DNA of 20,239 nt from JANYBV01 sp043763155 (lineage in GTDB: Bacteria; Pseudomonadota; Alphaproteobacteria; Rickettsiales; SXRF01): contig JAYULW010000044.1 of NCBI GenBank assembly GCA_043763155.1, positions 1 to 20,239 of the forward strand, in the 5' to 3' direction. Below the pieces are notes generated by a model. That model had not been told where the DNA came from, did not search any database, and worked only from the letters and a program-made list of their open reading frames with translations. Position numbers and translations under genes: made by a program. Position 1 is the first letter of the stretch; the number at the start of each line of letters is the position of its first letter. Shown piece after piece: positions 14,205-20,239 of the stretch.

Positions 14205-14521
14205 TGAAATCGCTTGTTCTCATCCTCGCCCTTATCGCCTCCCCTGCGCTTGCTTTTGAAGCTCCAAAAGACCAGGCCGCATGCGAAGCCATCGGCGGCG
14301 AATGGAGCAAGCAGGGCGCATCCCAGAAAGAAATGTGCGACACCCGCACCGAAGACGCAGGCAAGCCCTGCGAGCATTCCTCCGAATGCGAATCTGAACT
14401 TTGCGTTCAGGGTGTCAACTTCCCCGACGAAGGCCAGTGCTTTGGCCACACCGCTAAATTTGGCTGCCACGACGTATTCGATACGGATAAGGCCAAACGC
14501 AAAACCATCTGCATTGATTAA
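14201..14521 (+). CDS. Small exported eight-cysteine protein inside the ATP synthase operon
   Basis: Encodes 106 residues. A clear signal peptide (MMKSLVLILALIASPALA-F, cleavage at about residue 18) precedes an acidic mature protein of about 88 residues with eight cysteines in the pattern CEAIGGEW...MCDT...DAGKPCEHSSECESELC...GQC...FGCHD...ICID, enough for four disulfides. The protein should fold in the periplasm or outside the cell. I have an impression of similar small secreted proteins sharing the CxxxGGxW, DAGKxC and FGC...ICxD pattern, but no named function. The gene starts at ATG 14201 or 14204, overlapping the atpG stop, and ends 30 bases before atpD, so it must be transcribed with the F1 genes. 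A periplasmic protein in a cytoplasmic-complex operon is odd; whether it affects ATP synthase or simply borrows its expression is unknown. Confidence 0.85.
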   Translation: MMKSLVLILALIASPALAFEAPKDQAACEAIGGEWSKQGASQKEMCDTRTEDAGKPCEHSSECESELCVQGVNFPDEGQCFGHTAKFGCHDVFDTDKAKRKTICID

Positions 14522-14551
14522 TTGAAATCTAAAGAGAGAAGCGAGAAAACT

Positions 14552-15979
14552 ATGTCTGCAACCAACGGTATCATCACTCAAGTCATCGGCGCGGTGATTG
14601 ACGTAAAGTTCCCCACCGGCAAGCTGCCCTCGATTTTGAACGCCCTGCACACGCAAAACGACGGTAAAACCCTCGTGCTCGAAGTAGCCCAGCATCTCGG
14701 CGAATCCGAAGTGCGCTGCATCGCCATGGACGCAACCGACGGCCTCACCCGCGGTCAGGCAGTCGTAGACACCGGCGCCCCCATCTCCGTCCCCGTAGGC
14801 CGCGCAACGCTTGGCCGCATCATGAACGTAGTCGGCGAGCCGATTGACGAACGCGGCCCCATCGGCCACACGCAAGTGTCCCCGATCCACGCCAAGGCCC
14901 CCGAATTCACCGAACAATCCACCAAAACCGAAATCCTCGTGACCGGCATTAAGGTTATTGACCTTCTCGCGCCTTACGTAAAAGGCGGCAAGATCGGCCT
15001 CTTCGGCGGTGCAGGCGTAGGCAAAACCGTACTCATCATGGAACTTATCAACAACATCGCAAAGGCCCATGGCGGCGTGTCCGTGTTCGCAGGCGTCGGC
15101 GAGCGTACCCGCGAAGGCAACGATCTGTACCACGAAATGATGGAATCCAACGTTATCAATGCCGAAGACCTCAGCAAATCCAAAATTTCCCTTGTGTACG
15201 GCCAGATGAATGAGCCTCCAGGTGCCCGCGCCCGCGTAGCCCTCACCGGCCTCACCCAAGCCGAATATTTCCGCGATGAAGAAGGCCAGGACGTTCTGTT
15301 CTTCGTGGATAACATTTTCCGCTTCACGCAAGCTGGTTCGGAAATGTCCGCACTCTTGGGCCGCATTCCCTCCGCCGTAGGCTACCAGCCCACACTGGCC
15401 ACCGACATGGGCCAGATGCAAGAGCGCATCACCTCCACCAAAAAAGGCTCCATCACCTCCGTTCAGGCCGTATATGTACCGGCCGACGATTTGACCGATC
15501 CTGCTCCCGCAACCTCCTTCGCCCATCTGGACGCAACCACCGTTCTTTCGCGCCAGATCGCCGAACTCGGCATTTACCCCGCCGTGGATCCGCTGGATTC
15601 GACCTCGCGCGTGCTCGACCCCACCGTTATCGGTACCGAACATTACGAGATCGCCCGCGAAGTACAGCGCGTATTGCAGACCTACAAGTCCCTGCAAGAC
15701 ATCATCGCCATTTTGGGCATGGACGAACTGTCCGAAGAAGACAAACTGGTTGTGGCACGTGCCCGCAAAATCCAGCGCTTCCTCTCGCAGCCCTTCCACG
15801 TCGCTGAAATCTTCACCGGCGCTCCCGGCAAGCTGGTATCGCTCGCCGACACCATCGCAGGCTTCAAAGGCATCTGCGAAGGCAAGTACGACGACATGCC
15901 CGAATCCGCCTTCTACATGGTGGGCGGCATTGACGAAGCCATCGCCAAAGCCAAAAAGATGGCTCTGGAAGCAGCATAA
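14552..15979 (+). CDS. atpD: ATP synthase F1 subunit beta
   Basis: Encodes 475 residues from ATG 14552, which begins MSATNGIITQVIGAVIDVKFP; an in-frame TTG at 14522 would add a non-conserved ten-residue leader and is not favoured. Walker A GGAGVGKT is at residues 152-159 (K158), with GERTREGNDLY, the Walker B region VLFFVDNIFRFTQAG and the DELSEED motif all intact. Beta carries the catalytic ATP sites. The upstream spacer has a purine-rich run (AAAGAGAGAAGCGAG) that serves as a modest Shine-Dalgarno. It follows the Cys-rich protein gene by 30 bases and precedes atpC by 23 bases. Confidence 0.98.
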   Translation: MSATNGIITQVIGAVIDVKFPTGKLPSILNALHTQNDGKTLVLEVAQHLGESEVRCIAMDATDGLTRGQAVVDTGAPISVPVGRATLGRIMNVVGEPIDERGPIGHTQVSPIHAKAPEFTEQSTKTEILVTGIKVIDLLAPYVKGGKIGLFGGAGVGKTVLIMELINNIAKAHGGVSVFAGVGERTREGNDLYHEMMESNVINAEDLSKSKISLVYGQMNEPPGARARVALTGLTQAEYFRDEEGQDVLFFVDNIFRFTQAGSEMSALLGRIPSAVGYQPTLATDMGQMQERITSTKKGSITSVQAVYVPADDLTDPAPATSFAHLDATTVLSRQIAELGIYPAVDPLDSTSRVLDPTVIGTEHYEIAREVQRVLQTYKSLQDIIAILGMDELSEEDKLVVARARKIQRFLSQPFHVAEIFTGAPGKLVSLADTIAGFKGICEGKYDDMPESAFYMVGGIDEAIAKAKKMALEAA

Positions 15980-16002
15980 TAAAAACGAAGGAAGAACACC
16001 CA

Positions 16003-16389
16003 ATGAAGCTGGACATCATCACCCCTGAGAAAATCTTATTCTCTGCGCAAACCACGCAGGTGGTGGTGCCCGGCACGTTGGGCGATTTCGGCGTGCTTCC
16101 CGGCCATGCCCCCTTCATCTCCACCATTCGCCCCGGCATCATCAGCATTGATACCGTGGACGGCATCCAGCGCCGCATCGCCGTCACGGGCGGCATTGCC
16201 GAAGCCAACCCCGAAACCTGCACCATCCTCGCTGAATCCGCCGAAGAATGCACTGCTTGGGGCGCTGTCGAAATCGAAGCCAAAAAAGCCGAAGCCATCG
16301 AGGCCCTCGAATACGCCAACACCGACGCCAAACGCGAACTGGCCGAAAAGAAAATGGCCCTCGCCGAAGCCCTCCAGATGGCCGCTTAA
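16003..16389 (+). CDS. atpC: ATP synthase F1 subunit epsilon
   Basis: Encodes 128 residues. AAGGAAG (15988-15994) lies 8 bases before the ATG. Residues 1-85 are the beta-sandwich domain (LDIITPEKILFSAQT, VVPGTLGDFGVLPGHAPFISTIRPG, VTGGIAEANPETCTILAE). The C-terminal helical pair (about 88-128, Ala/Glu/Lys-rich) is the regulatory arm that can inhibit ATP hydrolysis. It is the last gene of the F1 operon. No classic terminator with a T-run follows it. Confidence 0.95.
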   Translation: MKLDIITPEKILFSAQTTQVVVPGTLGDFGVLPGHAPFISTIRPGIISIDTVDGIQRRIAVTGGIAEANPETCTILAESAEECTAWGAVEIEAKKAEAIEALEYANTDAKRELAEKKMALAEALQMAA

Positions 16390-16449
16390 CAGCCACTCTT
16401 CTTCCCTAAAACAAAATCGCAATCCCGGAGGAGCCCTTCCGCGACGACT

Positions 16450-16482
16450 AGCGCCATTGAGGCGCGCAGCATGCGCGGCGCT
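16450..16482. other. GC-rich dyads between atpC and the sigma-54 promoter
   Basis: Several overlapping inverted repeats are packed here: GCGCC-ATTGA-GGCGC (16451-16465), CGCGC-AGCAT-GCGCG (16463-16477), and an outer AGCGCC (16450-16455) with GGCGCT (16477-16482). No T-run follows, so this is a poor intrinsic terminator. Its position about 25-55 bases before the sigma-54 promoter makes it a candidate binding site for an enhancer-binding activator, or a partial stop for atp transcription. Confidence 0.35.
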
Positions 16483-16505
16483 TGAGCGCACCTTAAAGAT
16501 TAAGC

Positions 16506-16521
16506 TGGCACAGCTCTTGCT
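16506..16521 (+). promoter_or_regulatory. Sigma-54 (RpoN) promoter
   Basis: TGGCAC (16506-16511), five bases, then TTGCT (16517-16521) match the -24/-12 consensus TGGCAC-N5-TTGCW exactly, with the required GG and GC dinucleotides ten bases apart. Transcription would start near 16532, about 20 bases before the ATG at 16554. Such a promoter needs an enhancer-binding activator; nearby dyads upstream are candidate sites. Confidence 0.75.
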
Positions 16522-16553
16522 TTCCCTTAAGGGATCACCCCCGGAGCCAGCGT

Positions 16554-17000
16554 ATGCCAGTCCACCAATCACTACAGATTACCGTACCGCCCCGGCAGGA
16601 AGCCAAGCCTGCCGCCACCGGCACCTTCTGGCAGGACGACGGCCCCAGCTTCAAAGACGTGCTCGACACCATCAACCCCCTGCAACATATTCCCGTCGTC
16701 TCCAATATCTACCAGTCCCTGACCGGCGACAACAAACCCTCCACGGGCGCGCAAATGGCGGGCAATGTCCTGTTCGGCGGCGCGCTGGGCCTGCTATCAT
16801 CCATCTTAAATAGTATCGTTCAAACCGAAACCGGCACCGACATCGCCGGCAATGCCCTCGCCGCCATCACGGGTGATCCCACCCCCGGCCCGCAAAAAGG
16901 CGTCTCCACCGAAGTCACCCCCACCCCGGAGCCTACGCGCTTCATAAGCGCCAGCCAGCGCAGCGCCTATAATTCCTATATTAGCGTGCAAAACACCTAA
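16554..17000 (+). CDS. Conserved-looking alphaproteobacterial protein, unknown function, probably RpoN-dependent
   Basis: Encodes 148 residues. GGAG (16543-16546) lies 7 bases before the ATG. The N-terminal third is polar; the centre has the striking motif DTINPLQHIPVVSNIYQSLTGD (about 41-62, here counted approximately) followed by a Gly/Ala-rich hydrophobic segment (MAGNVLFGGALGLLSSILNSI, about 68-88) that could insert into or contact a membrane. The C-terminal part is Pro/Thr-rich and low in complexity. I recall proteins with the INPLQHIPVVS motif as a widespread alphaproteobacterial family without assigned function. A perfect sigma-54 promoter lies upstream, which in this class often points to flagellar, nitrogen or envelope control. 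Its TAA overlaps the stop of the convergent YggS gene (shared CTAA at 16997-17000). Confidence 0.8.
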   Translation: MPVHQSLQITVPPRQEAKPAATGTFWQDDGPSFKDVLDTINPLQHIPVVSNIYQSLTGDNKPSTGAQMAGNVLFGGALGLLSSILNSIVQTETGTDIAGNALAAITGDPTPGPQKGVSTEVTPTPEPTRFISASQRSAYNSYISVQNT

Positions 17001-17674
17001 TCGCGTTCCCCGAACAACACCCGGCCCAGCCGTACGCACGAAGCTCCCATCCGTACCGCCGCCTCAAAATCCTCACTCATCCCCATGCTAAGCCCCGAAA
17101 GCCCCTGCGCCTTGGCAAGCTTGGCCAGCAAAGCAAAATGCGGGGCCGGATGGTGCCCAACGGGGGGCACGCACATCAGCCCCACCAATTTCAGCCCCTT
17201 CGCCCTGGCATAATCCACCAGTGCCGCCACCCCTTCCGGGGCCACGCCCGCCTTCTGTTCTTCCGCCCCGGTATTCACCTGTATATAGCAGTCGGGGTTT
17301 TTGCCCTGTTTTTGCATCTCATGCACAAGCGCATCAGCCAGCTTTTCCCTATCAACCGTCTGGATCACATCAAAAAGCGCCACCGCATCGGCCACCTTAT
17401 TGGTCTGCAATGGCCCAATAAGATGCAACCGCACATGCGGATATTGTTGTTTAAGTTCAGGCCACTTAGCCTCTGCTTCCTGCACCCGGTTCTCACCAAA
17501 ATCCACGATTCCTGCGTCTATGGCCTCCCGGATGGTAGCTACAGTCTGGGCCTTGGCCGCTCCAAGCAAAGTAACGTCCGGGGCGGCTAAGGGGCTATTT
17601 TTTGCCTTTTCAATGCGTTGGCGCAAAGCTTCTGCCGCTTGCCCCACCGTCAAAACACCCGCCCCTGCCGTCAT
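16997..17674 (-). CDS. YggS-family pyridoxal 5'-phosphate homeostasis protein (PLPBP)
   Basis: Encodes 225 residues, the usual size for the YggS/PROSC TIM-barrel family. The PLP lysine is K41 in LLGAAKAQT, where the family more often has AVSKTK, so the surroundings are somewhat divergent. DFGENRVQEAEAKW (58-71), HLIGPLQTNKV (84-94), QVNTGAEEQKAGV, GLMCVPP and SMGMSEDFEAAVRMGASCVRLGRVLFG are all family signatures. It binds PLP in the cytoplasm and buffers B6 vitamers and amino-acid pools; no enzymatic reaction is known. It converges with the 148-residue protein gene and overlaps its stop by three bases. Confidence 0.93.
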   Translation of the reverse strand: MTAGAGVLTVGQAAEALRQRIEKAKNSPLAAPDVTLLGAAKAQTVATIREAIDAGIVDFGENRVQEAEAKWPELKQQYPHVRLHLIGPLQTNKVADAVALFDVIQTVDREKLADALVHEMQKQGKNPDCYIQVNTGAEEQKAGVAPEGVAALVDYARAKGLKLVGLMCVPPVGHHPAPHFALLAKLAKAQGLSGLSMGMSEDFEAAVRMGASCVRLGRVLFGERD

Positions 17675-17918
17675 TATCCCTTGTCCCTTCTATATAATAT
17701 CCCGTTTCAGGCCCTTTTTGTTGCCATATTGCAACAGAAAGGCTGAAAAGCTGTGGCATTCCCCCCACTTTCGGCGTTACGGCTTGCATGGGGAAACAGT
17801 TTGCACAATAACTACCCTAGGTAAATGCCCAAGGTAAATACGAAACGACCGATTTATCTTGTGTAGCCTAGAGAACTTCTAGTCGAAGACTTTTCAAAAC
17901 TCTAAAGGAAACAATACT
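17675..17918. promoter_or_regulatory. Divergent region before YggS and the porin gene
   Basis: About 240 bases without a gene. It must contain promoters for both flanking genes. A tandem direct repeat AGGTAAAT (17819-17826 and 17832-17839, 13-base period) lies about 80-100 bases before the porin start and could be a regulator site. TTGCAT (17784-17789) and TTGCAC (17801-17806) are possible -35 elements, but no convincing -10 partner stands out. On the minus strand TATTATATA just before yggS is a possible -10. AAAGGA (17904-17909) is the porin Shine-Dalgarno, 9 bases before its ATG. Confidence 0.35.
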
Positions 17919-19148
17919 ATGAAAAAAATTCTCCTCGGAACCACCACCCTCGTCGGTGCAGTTGGCCTGTTCGCAGGTGCTGCTCTCGCCGAGACCCCCA
18001 AAGTAACCGTAGGCGGCTACGCTAACTTCGAAGCAGCTTATGCTAACCAGGATCTGGACAACTCGAACGTACTTGCTGGTACCTCCACGCAGCGCCCGCA
18101 GTCGTTCCGCAGCGACACCATGATCGCTTTCAAAATTGACGGCAAGAATGACTCCGGCCTCGGCTACGGCGGCGAAATCAACCTCCTCGCAGACACCTCT
18201 GTTGACGTACAGGGTCGCGGTGCAAACGCATCCAAGACCGTTGTATACCTCGACGGCATGTGGGGCCGCTTTGAACTCGGTTCCAACGTAGGCGCCGACG
18301 GCACCATGAAAGTTGACGCTGCTTCGATCGCTCGTGCGACCGGTGGTATCAACGGTGACTGGAACTACTTCGCAAACGCAGGTGATCAGCAGATCGCTCA
18401 GGCAGCTCTCCCGCTCTCCTATGGCAACATGGGCGCAGGTGCAGTTAACTACACCGGCAACCACACCGAAGAAAACCTGAACAAAGTAACCTACTACACC
18501 CCACGCTTCTCGGGCTTCCAGCTCGGCGTAAGCTATCTCCCGGATGAAGCAAACCGTGGCCAGGGCTTTGCTGGCACGACCTTCAACCGCAATGGTCCAA
18601 ACACCAACAGCAACATTGCTGGCCAGTCTGAAAACATCTTCACTGGTGGTTTGAGCTATGACAACAAGTTCGGTGACATCGGCCTCGCAGCTGCTGCAAC
18701 CGGCGAATGGGGTCAGGCACAACAGACCGCATACAACAACCTTGCTGCTTGGAACGCTGGCGCAAAGTTGGCCTACATGGGCTTCAGCCTCGCTGGTTCG
18801 TATGGTAGCTGGGGTTCTTCCGATACCCTGAAGGCCGACAAATCTGACGGTTCGCACTACTGGACTGTTGGTGGTGCTTACGAATACGGCCCGTTCGGCG
18901 CTTCCGTAACCTACTTGAACTCCAAGTTTGATTGCGGTAACTCCACTGCAGTTGCTGGTAACACCGCAAACTGCATCGGCACCGGCAACAACAAGTTCCA
19001 GAACGTTTCCGCTGGCGTTGACTACAAGCTGGCTCCTGGCCTGACCCCATACGCCGAAGTTTCGTACTTCGATATGGATCAGCGCACCAACTCCGCTCTT
19101 GATAACAACGGCTACGTTGGTATCGTCGGTACCCAGCTGAACTTCTAA
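17919..19148 (+). CDS. Outer-membrane general porin (Gram-negative porin family)
   Basis: Encodes 409 residues. A signal peptide spans residues 1-24 (MKKILLGTTTLVGAVGLFAGAALA-ETP). The mature protein opens KVTVGGYANFEAAY and alternates short beta segments with Gly/Asn-rich turns, as in 16-stranded trimeric porins: MWGRFELGSNVGADG resembles the constriction region, and SGFQLGVSYLPDE and GVDYKLAPGLTPYAEVSYF are typical strands. It ends in the terminal Phe (TQLNF) needed for insertion by the Bam machinery. Two cysteines (DCGNS and NCIG) near residues 330-350 may form a loop disulfide. Codon choice (GCT, GCA, GTT, CGT frequent) differs from the GCC/CTC-rich neighbours, as expected for a very highly expressed gene. 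It has its own terminator. Confidence 0.93.
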   Translation: MKKILLGTTTLVGAVGLFAGAALAETPKVTVGGYANFEAAYANQDLDNSNVLAGTSTQRPQSFRSDTMIAFKIDGKNDSGLGYGGEINLLADTSVDVQGRGANASKTVVYLDGMWGRFELGSNVGADGTMKVDAASIARATGGINGDWNYFANAGDQQIAQAALPLSYGNMGAGAVNYTGNHTEENLNKVTYYTPRFSGFQLGVSYLPDEANRGQGFAGTTFNRNGPNTNSNIAGQSENIFTGGLSYDNKFGDIGLAAAATGEWGQAQQTAYNNLAAWNAGAKLAYMGFSLAGSYGSWGSSDTLKADKSDGSHYWTVGGAYEYGPFGASVTYLNSKFDCGNSTAVAGNTANCIGTGNNKFQNVSAGVDYKLAPGLTPYAEVSYFDMDQRTNSALDNNGYVGIVGTQLNF

Positions 19149-19184
19149 TCTGAATCTAATCAGATAGAAAATACGACTAAACTT

Positions 19185-19212
19185 AGGGGCGATGCTTGCA
19201 TCGCCCCTTTTT
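19185..19212 (+). terminator. Rho-independent terminator after the porin gene
   Basis: AGGGGCGATG (19185-19194) pairs perfectly with CATCGCCCCT (19199-19208) around the tetraloop CTTG, followed by a run of T (19208-19212) and further T-rich sequence. It lies about 37 bases after the porin stop and separates porin transcription from the lipoprotein-leuS genes. Confidence 0.95.
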
Positions 19213-19259
19213 ATTGTCTAAATTCACCGCCTACTTAACCTTCTTAAGAATGTGGTGTT

Positions 19260-19769
19260 ATGCGCAAAGCCCTAGTCGCCTTCAGTGTTCTCTTCGCCCT
19301 CTCCGCCTGCGGTGACGCTAAGCTGGAAGATCCCGGCACTCCCCAGTCCCAGATTCAGAAACGCCGCAACCGCAACGGCTCCCTCACGGGCGAAGAAGGT
19401 GGCTTCACCCTTTCTGGCGGCCCCTCTGCCAAAAACGCCGAAGGCGGCGCATTGGGCGTGAACTCCTACCTCTGGCGCGCAACCCTCGACACGCTGGCCT
19501 TCATGCCGCTGGCTTCGGCCGATCCCTTCGGCGGCGTTATCATCACCGACTGGTATGAAGACCCCAAAACCCCCGGCGAACGCTTCAAGGTCAACGCCCT
19601 CATCCTCGATAAGCAACTGCGCCCCGACGGCGTAAAGCTCACCGTCTTCAAGCAAAAGCTTGAAAAAGGCGTATGGCGCGACAAGAAGGTGGACGGCACG
19701 CTGGAAAGCTCGCTTGAGGACACCATCCTCACCCGCGCCCGCCAGTTGCGCGTCACGCAGCTGAAATAA
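19260..19769 (+). CDS. DUF3576 family lipoprotein
   Basis: Encodes 169 residues. A lipoprotein signal peptide ends in lipobox L14-S15-A16-C17 (ALSACGD); Asp two places after the Cys (C-G-D) is not at +2, so outer-membrane sorting is plausible. The core shows the DUF3576 pattern: GVNSYLWRATLDTLAFMPLASADPFGG, then ITDWYEDPKTPGERFKVNALI and LRPDGVKLTVFKQ. The function is not established. In alphaproteobacteria this gene typically sits directly before leuS, as it does here (18 bases), where LptE-like proteins follow leuS in other groups. An upstream Shine-Dalgarno is weak (AAGAATGTGG). Confidence 0.9.
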   Translation: MRKALVAFSVLFALSACGDAKLEDPGTPQSQIQKRRNRNGSLTGEEGGFTLSGGPSAKNAEGGALGVNSYLWRATLDTLAFMPLASADPFGGVIITDWYEDPKTPGERFKVNALILDKQLRPDGVKLTVFKQKLEKGVWRDKKVDGTLESSLEDTILTRARQLRVTQLK

Positions 19770-19787
19770 TAGCACCCGGAAATCCTT

Positions 19788-20239
19788 ATGAGCGACGCGG
19801 CCCACTCGCGGTATAATTTCCGCGAATCCGAAACCAAATGGCAAAAACGCTGGGACGAAACCGGCGCTTTCACCGCGCATGATGGTGCTGCAAAGCCCAA
19901 ATACTACGTGCTGGAAATGTTCCCCTACCCTAGCGGAAACATCCATATGGGCCATGTGCGCAACTATTCGCTCGGCGACGTCATCGCCCGCGCCCGCCGC
20001 ATGCAGGGCTATAATGTCCTGCACCCCATGGGCTGGGACGCCTTTGGGTTGCCCGCCGAAAACGCCGCCATCCAGAACAATTCCCACCCCGGCGACTGGA
20101 CCCTCAAAAACATCGAGACGATGCGCGAGCAGCTCAAGATGATCGGCCTGTCCTACGACTGGCCCCGCGAGCGGGCAACATGCCTTCCCGACTACTACAA
20201 GCACGAACAACTTTTCTTCCTGAAATTTTTGGAACGTGG
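19788..20239 (+). CDS. leuS: Leucyl-tRNA synthetase, 5' part (runs off the window)
   Basis: The first 150 residues of a class I aminoacyl-tRNA synthetase; the frame is open to the end of the window. The N-terminus SRYNFRESETKWQKRW and the HIGH-type signature FPYPSGNIHMGHVRNYSLGDV (HMGH at about residue 52-55), followed by MGWDAFGLPAENAA, are specific to LeuRS. It charges tRNA-Leu in the cytoplasm. It begins 18 bases after the DUF3576 lipoprotein gene, with which it is probably co-transcribed. The KMSKS motif and the editing domain lie outside the window. Confidence 0.97.
   Translation, partial: MSDAAHSRYNFRESETKWQKRWDETGAFTAHDGAAKPKYYVLEMFPYPSGNIHMGHVRNYSLGDVIARARRMQGYNVLHPMGWDAFGLPAENAAIQNNSHPGDWTLKNIETMREQLKMIGLSYDWPRERATCLPDYYKHEQLFFLKFLER

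Noticed and set aside
14522..14551. N-terminal extension of AtpD from a TTG
   Set aside because: It covers the purine-rich ribosome-binding region; MSATNGIITQVIGAV from 14552 is the normal beta-subunit start.
13772..16003. A 743-residue open frame on the minus strand across atpG, the Cys-rich gene and atpD
   Set aside because: It runs antisense to well-identified ATP synthase genes, has a Gly/Phe/Ala/Val-heavy composition that follows from C-rich third codon positions on the other strand, and shows no domain.
16450..16482. Intrinsic terminator of the atp operon
   Set aside because: The inverted repeats are GC-rich but no T-run follows, so it is listed only as dyad symmetry.

Overview
The window looks like chromosomal DNA of an alphaproteobacterium. 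The grounds are an F1-only ATP synthase operon (delta, alpha, gamma, beta, epsilon, with no F0 genes beside it), a lipoprotein of the DUF3576 type directly before leuS, and the minus-strand chain fsa - DUF484 - xerC divergent from priA. I recall these arrangements from Rhodospirillales-like alphaproteobacteria, but the order or genus cannot be fixed from this sequence.

Layout. (a) 1-4185 is an accessory-looking block on the + strand. It starts with two small exported proteins (a secreted CGNC protein and a lipoprotein) separated by a good terminator. A heavy-metal gene set follows: a MerR-type regulator fused in frame to an exported barrel-like domain, a periplasmic HMA metal-binding protein (MerP-like), a MerT-like CC-motif membrane protein, a DUF4396 membrane protein with a His/Cys-rich head, and an EamA/DMT transporter with a very His-rich tail. 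A textbook MerR-type promoter/operator (long spacer filled by a perfect dyad) sits only about 20 bases before the regulator, so the regulator probably controls itself and the genes behind it. (b) 4190-4483 holds an intact tRNA-Arg(CCG), a full-length but decayed second tRNA-Arg, and a 9-base tRNA 3'-end-like scrap. This may be an old integration boundary between the accessory block and the core. (c) 4530-6874 (minus strand) carries fsa, a DUF484 protein and xerC, closely packed in that order of transcription. (d) 6957-8978 is priA with a TTG start; its stop codon abuts that of a convergent membrane sulfatase-fold enzyme of the LtaS/MdoB type (8979-10895). (e) 11199-16389 is atpHAGDC, interrupted between atpG and atpD by a small gene for an exported eight-cysteine protein that is translationally overlapped with atpG. 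(f) 16506-17674 has a near-perfect sigma-54 promoter before a 148-residue alphaproteobacterial protein of unknown function, then a convergent YggS/PLPBP gene. (g) 17919-19148 is a major porin with its own terminator, followed by the DUF3576 lipoprotein and the 5' end of leuS, which runs off the window.

The core genes serve energy conversion (F1), replication restart and chromosome dimer resolution (priA, xerC), central carbon metabolism (fsa), PLP homeostasis, envelope permeability (porin, MdoB-like enzyme) and translation (leuS). The most interesting points are the MerR-barrel fusion with its metal-handling operon, the Cys-rich exported protein inside the ATP synthase operon, and the sigma-54-driven 148-residue protein. 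I saw no CRISPR array, transposase, insertion sequence, rRNA or riboswitch.
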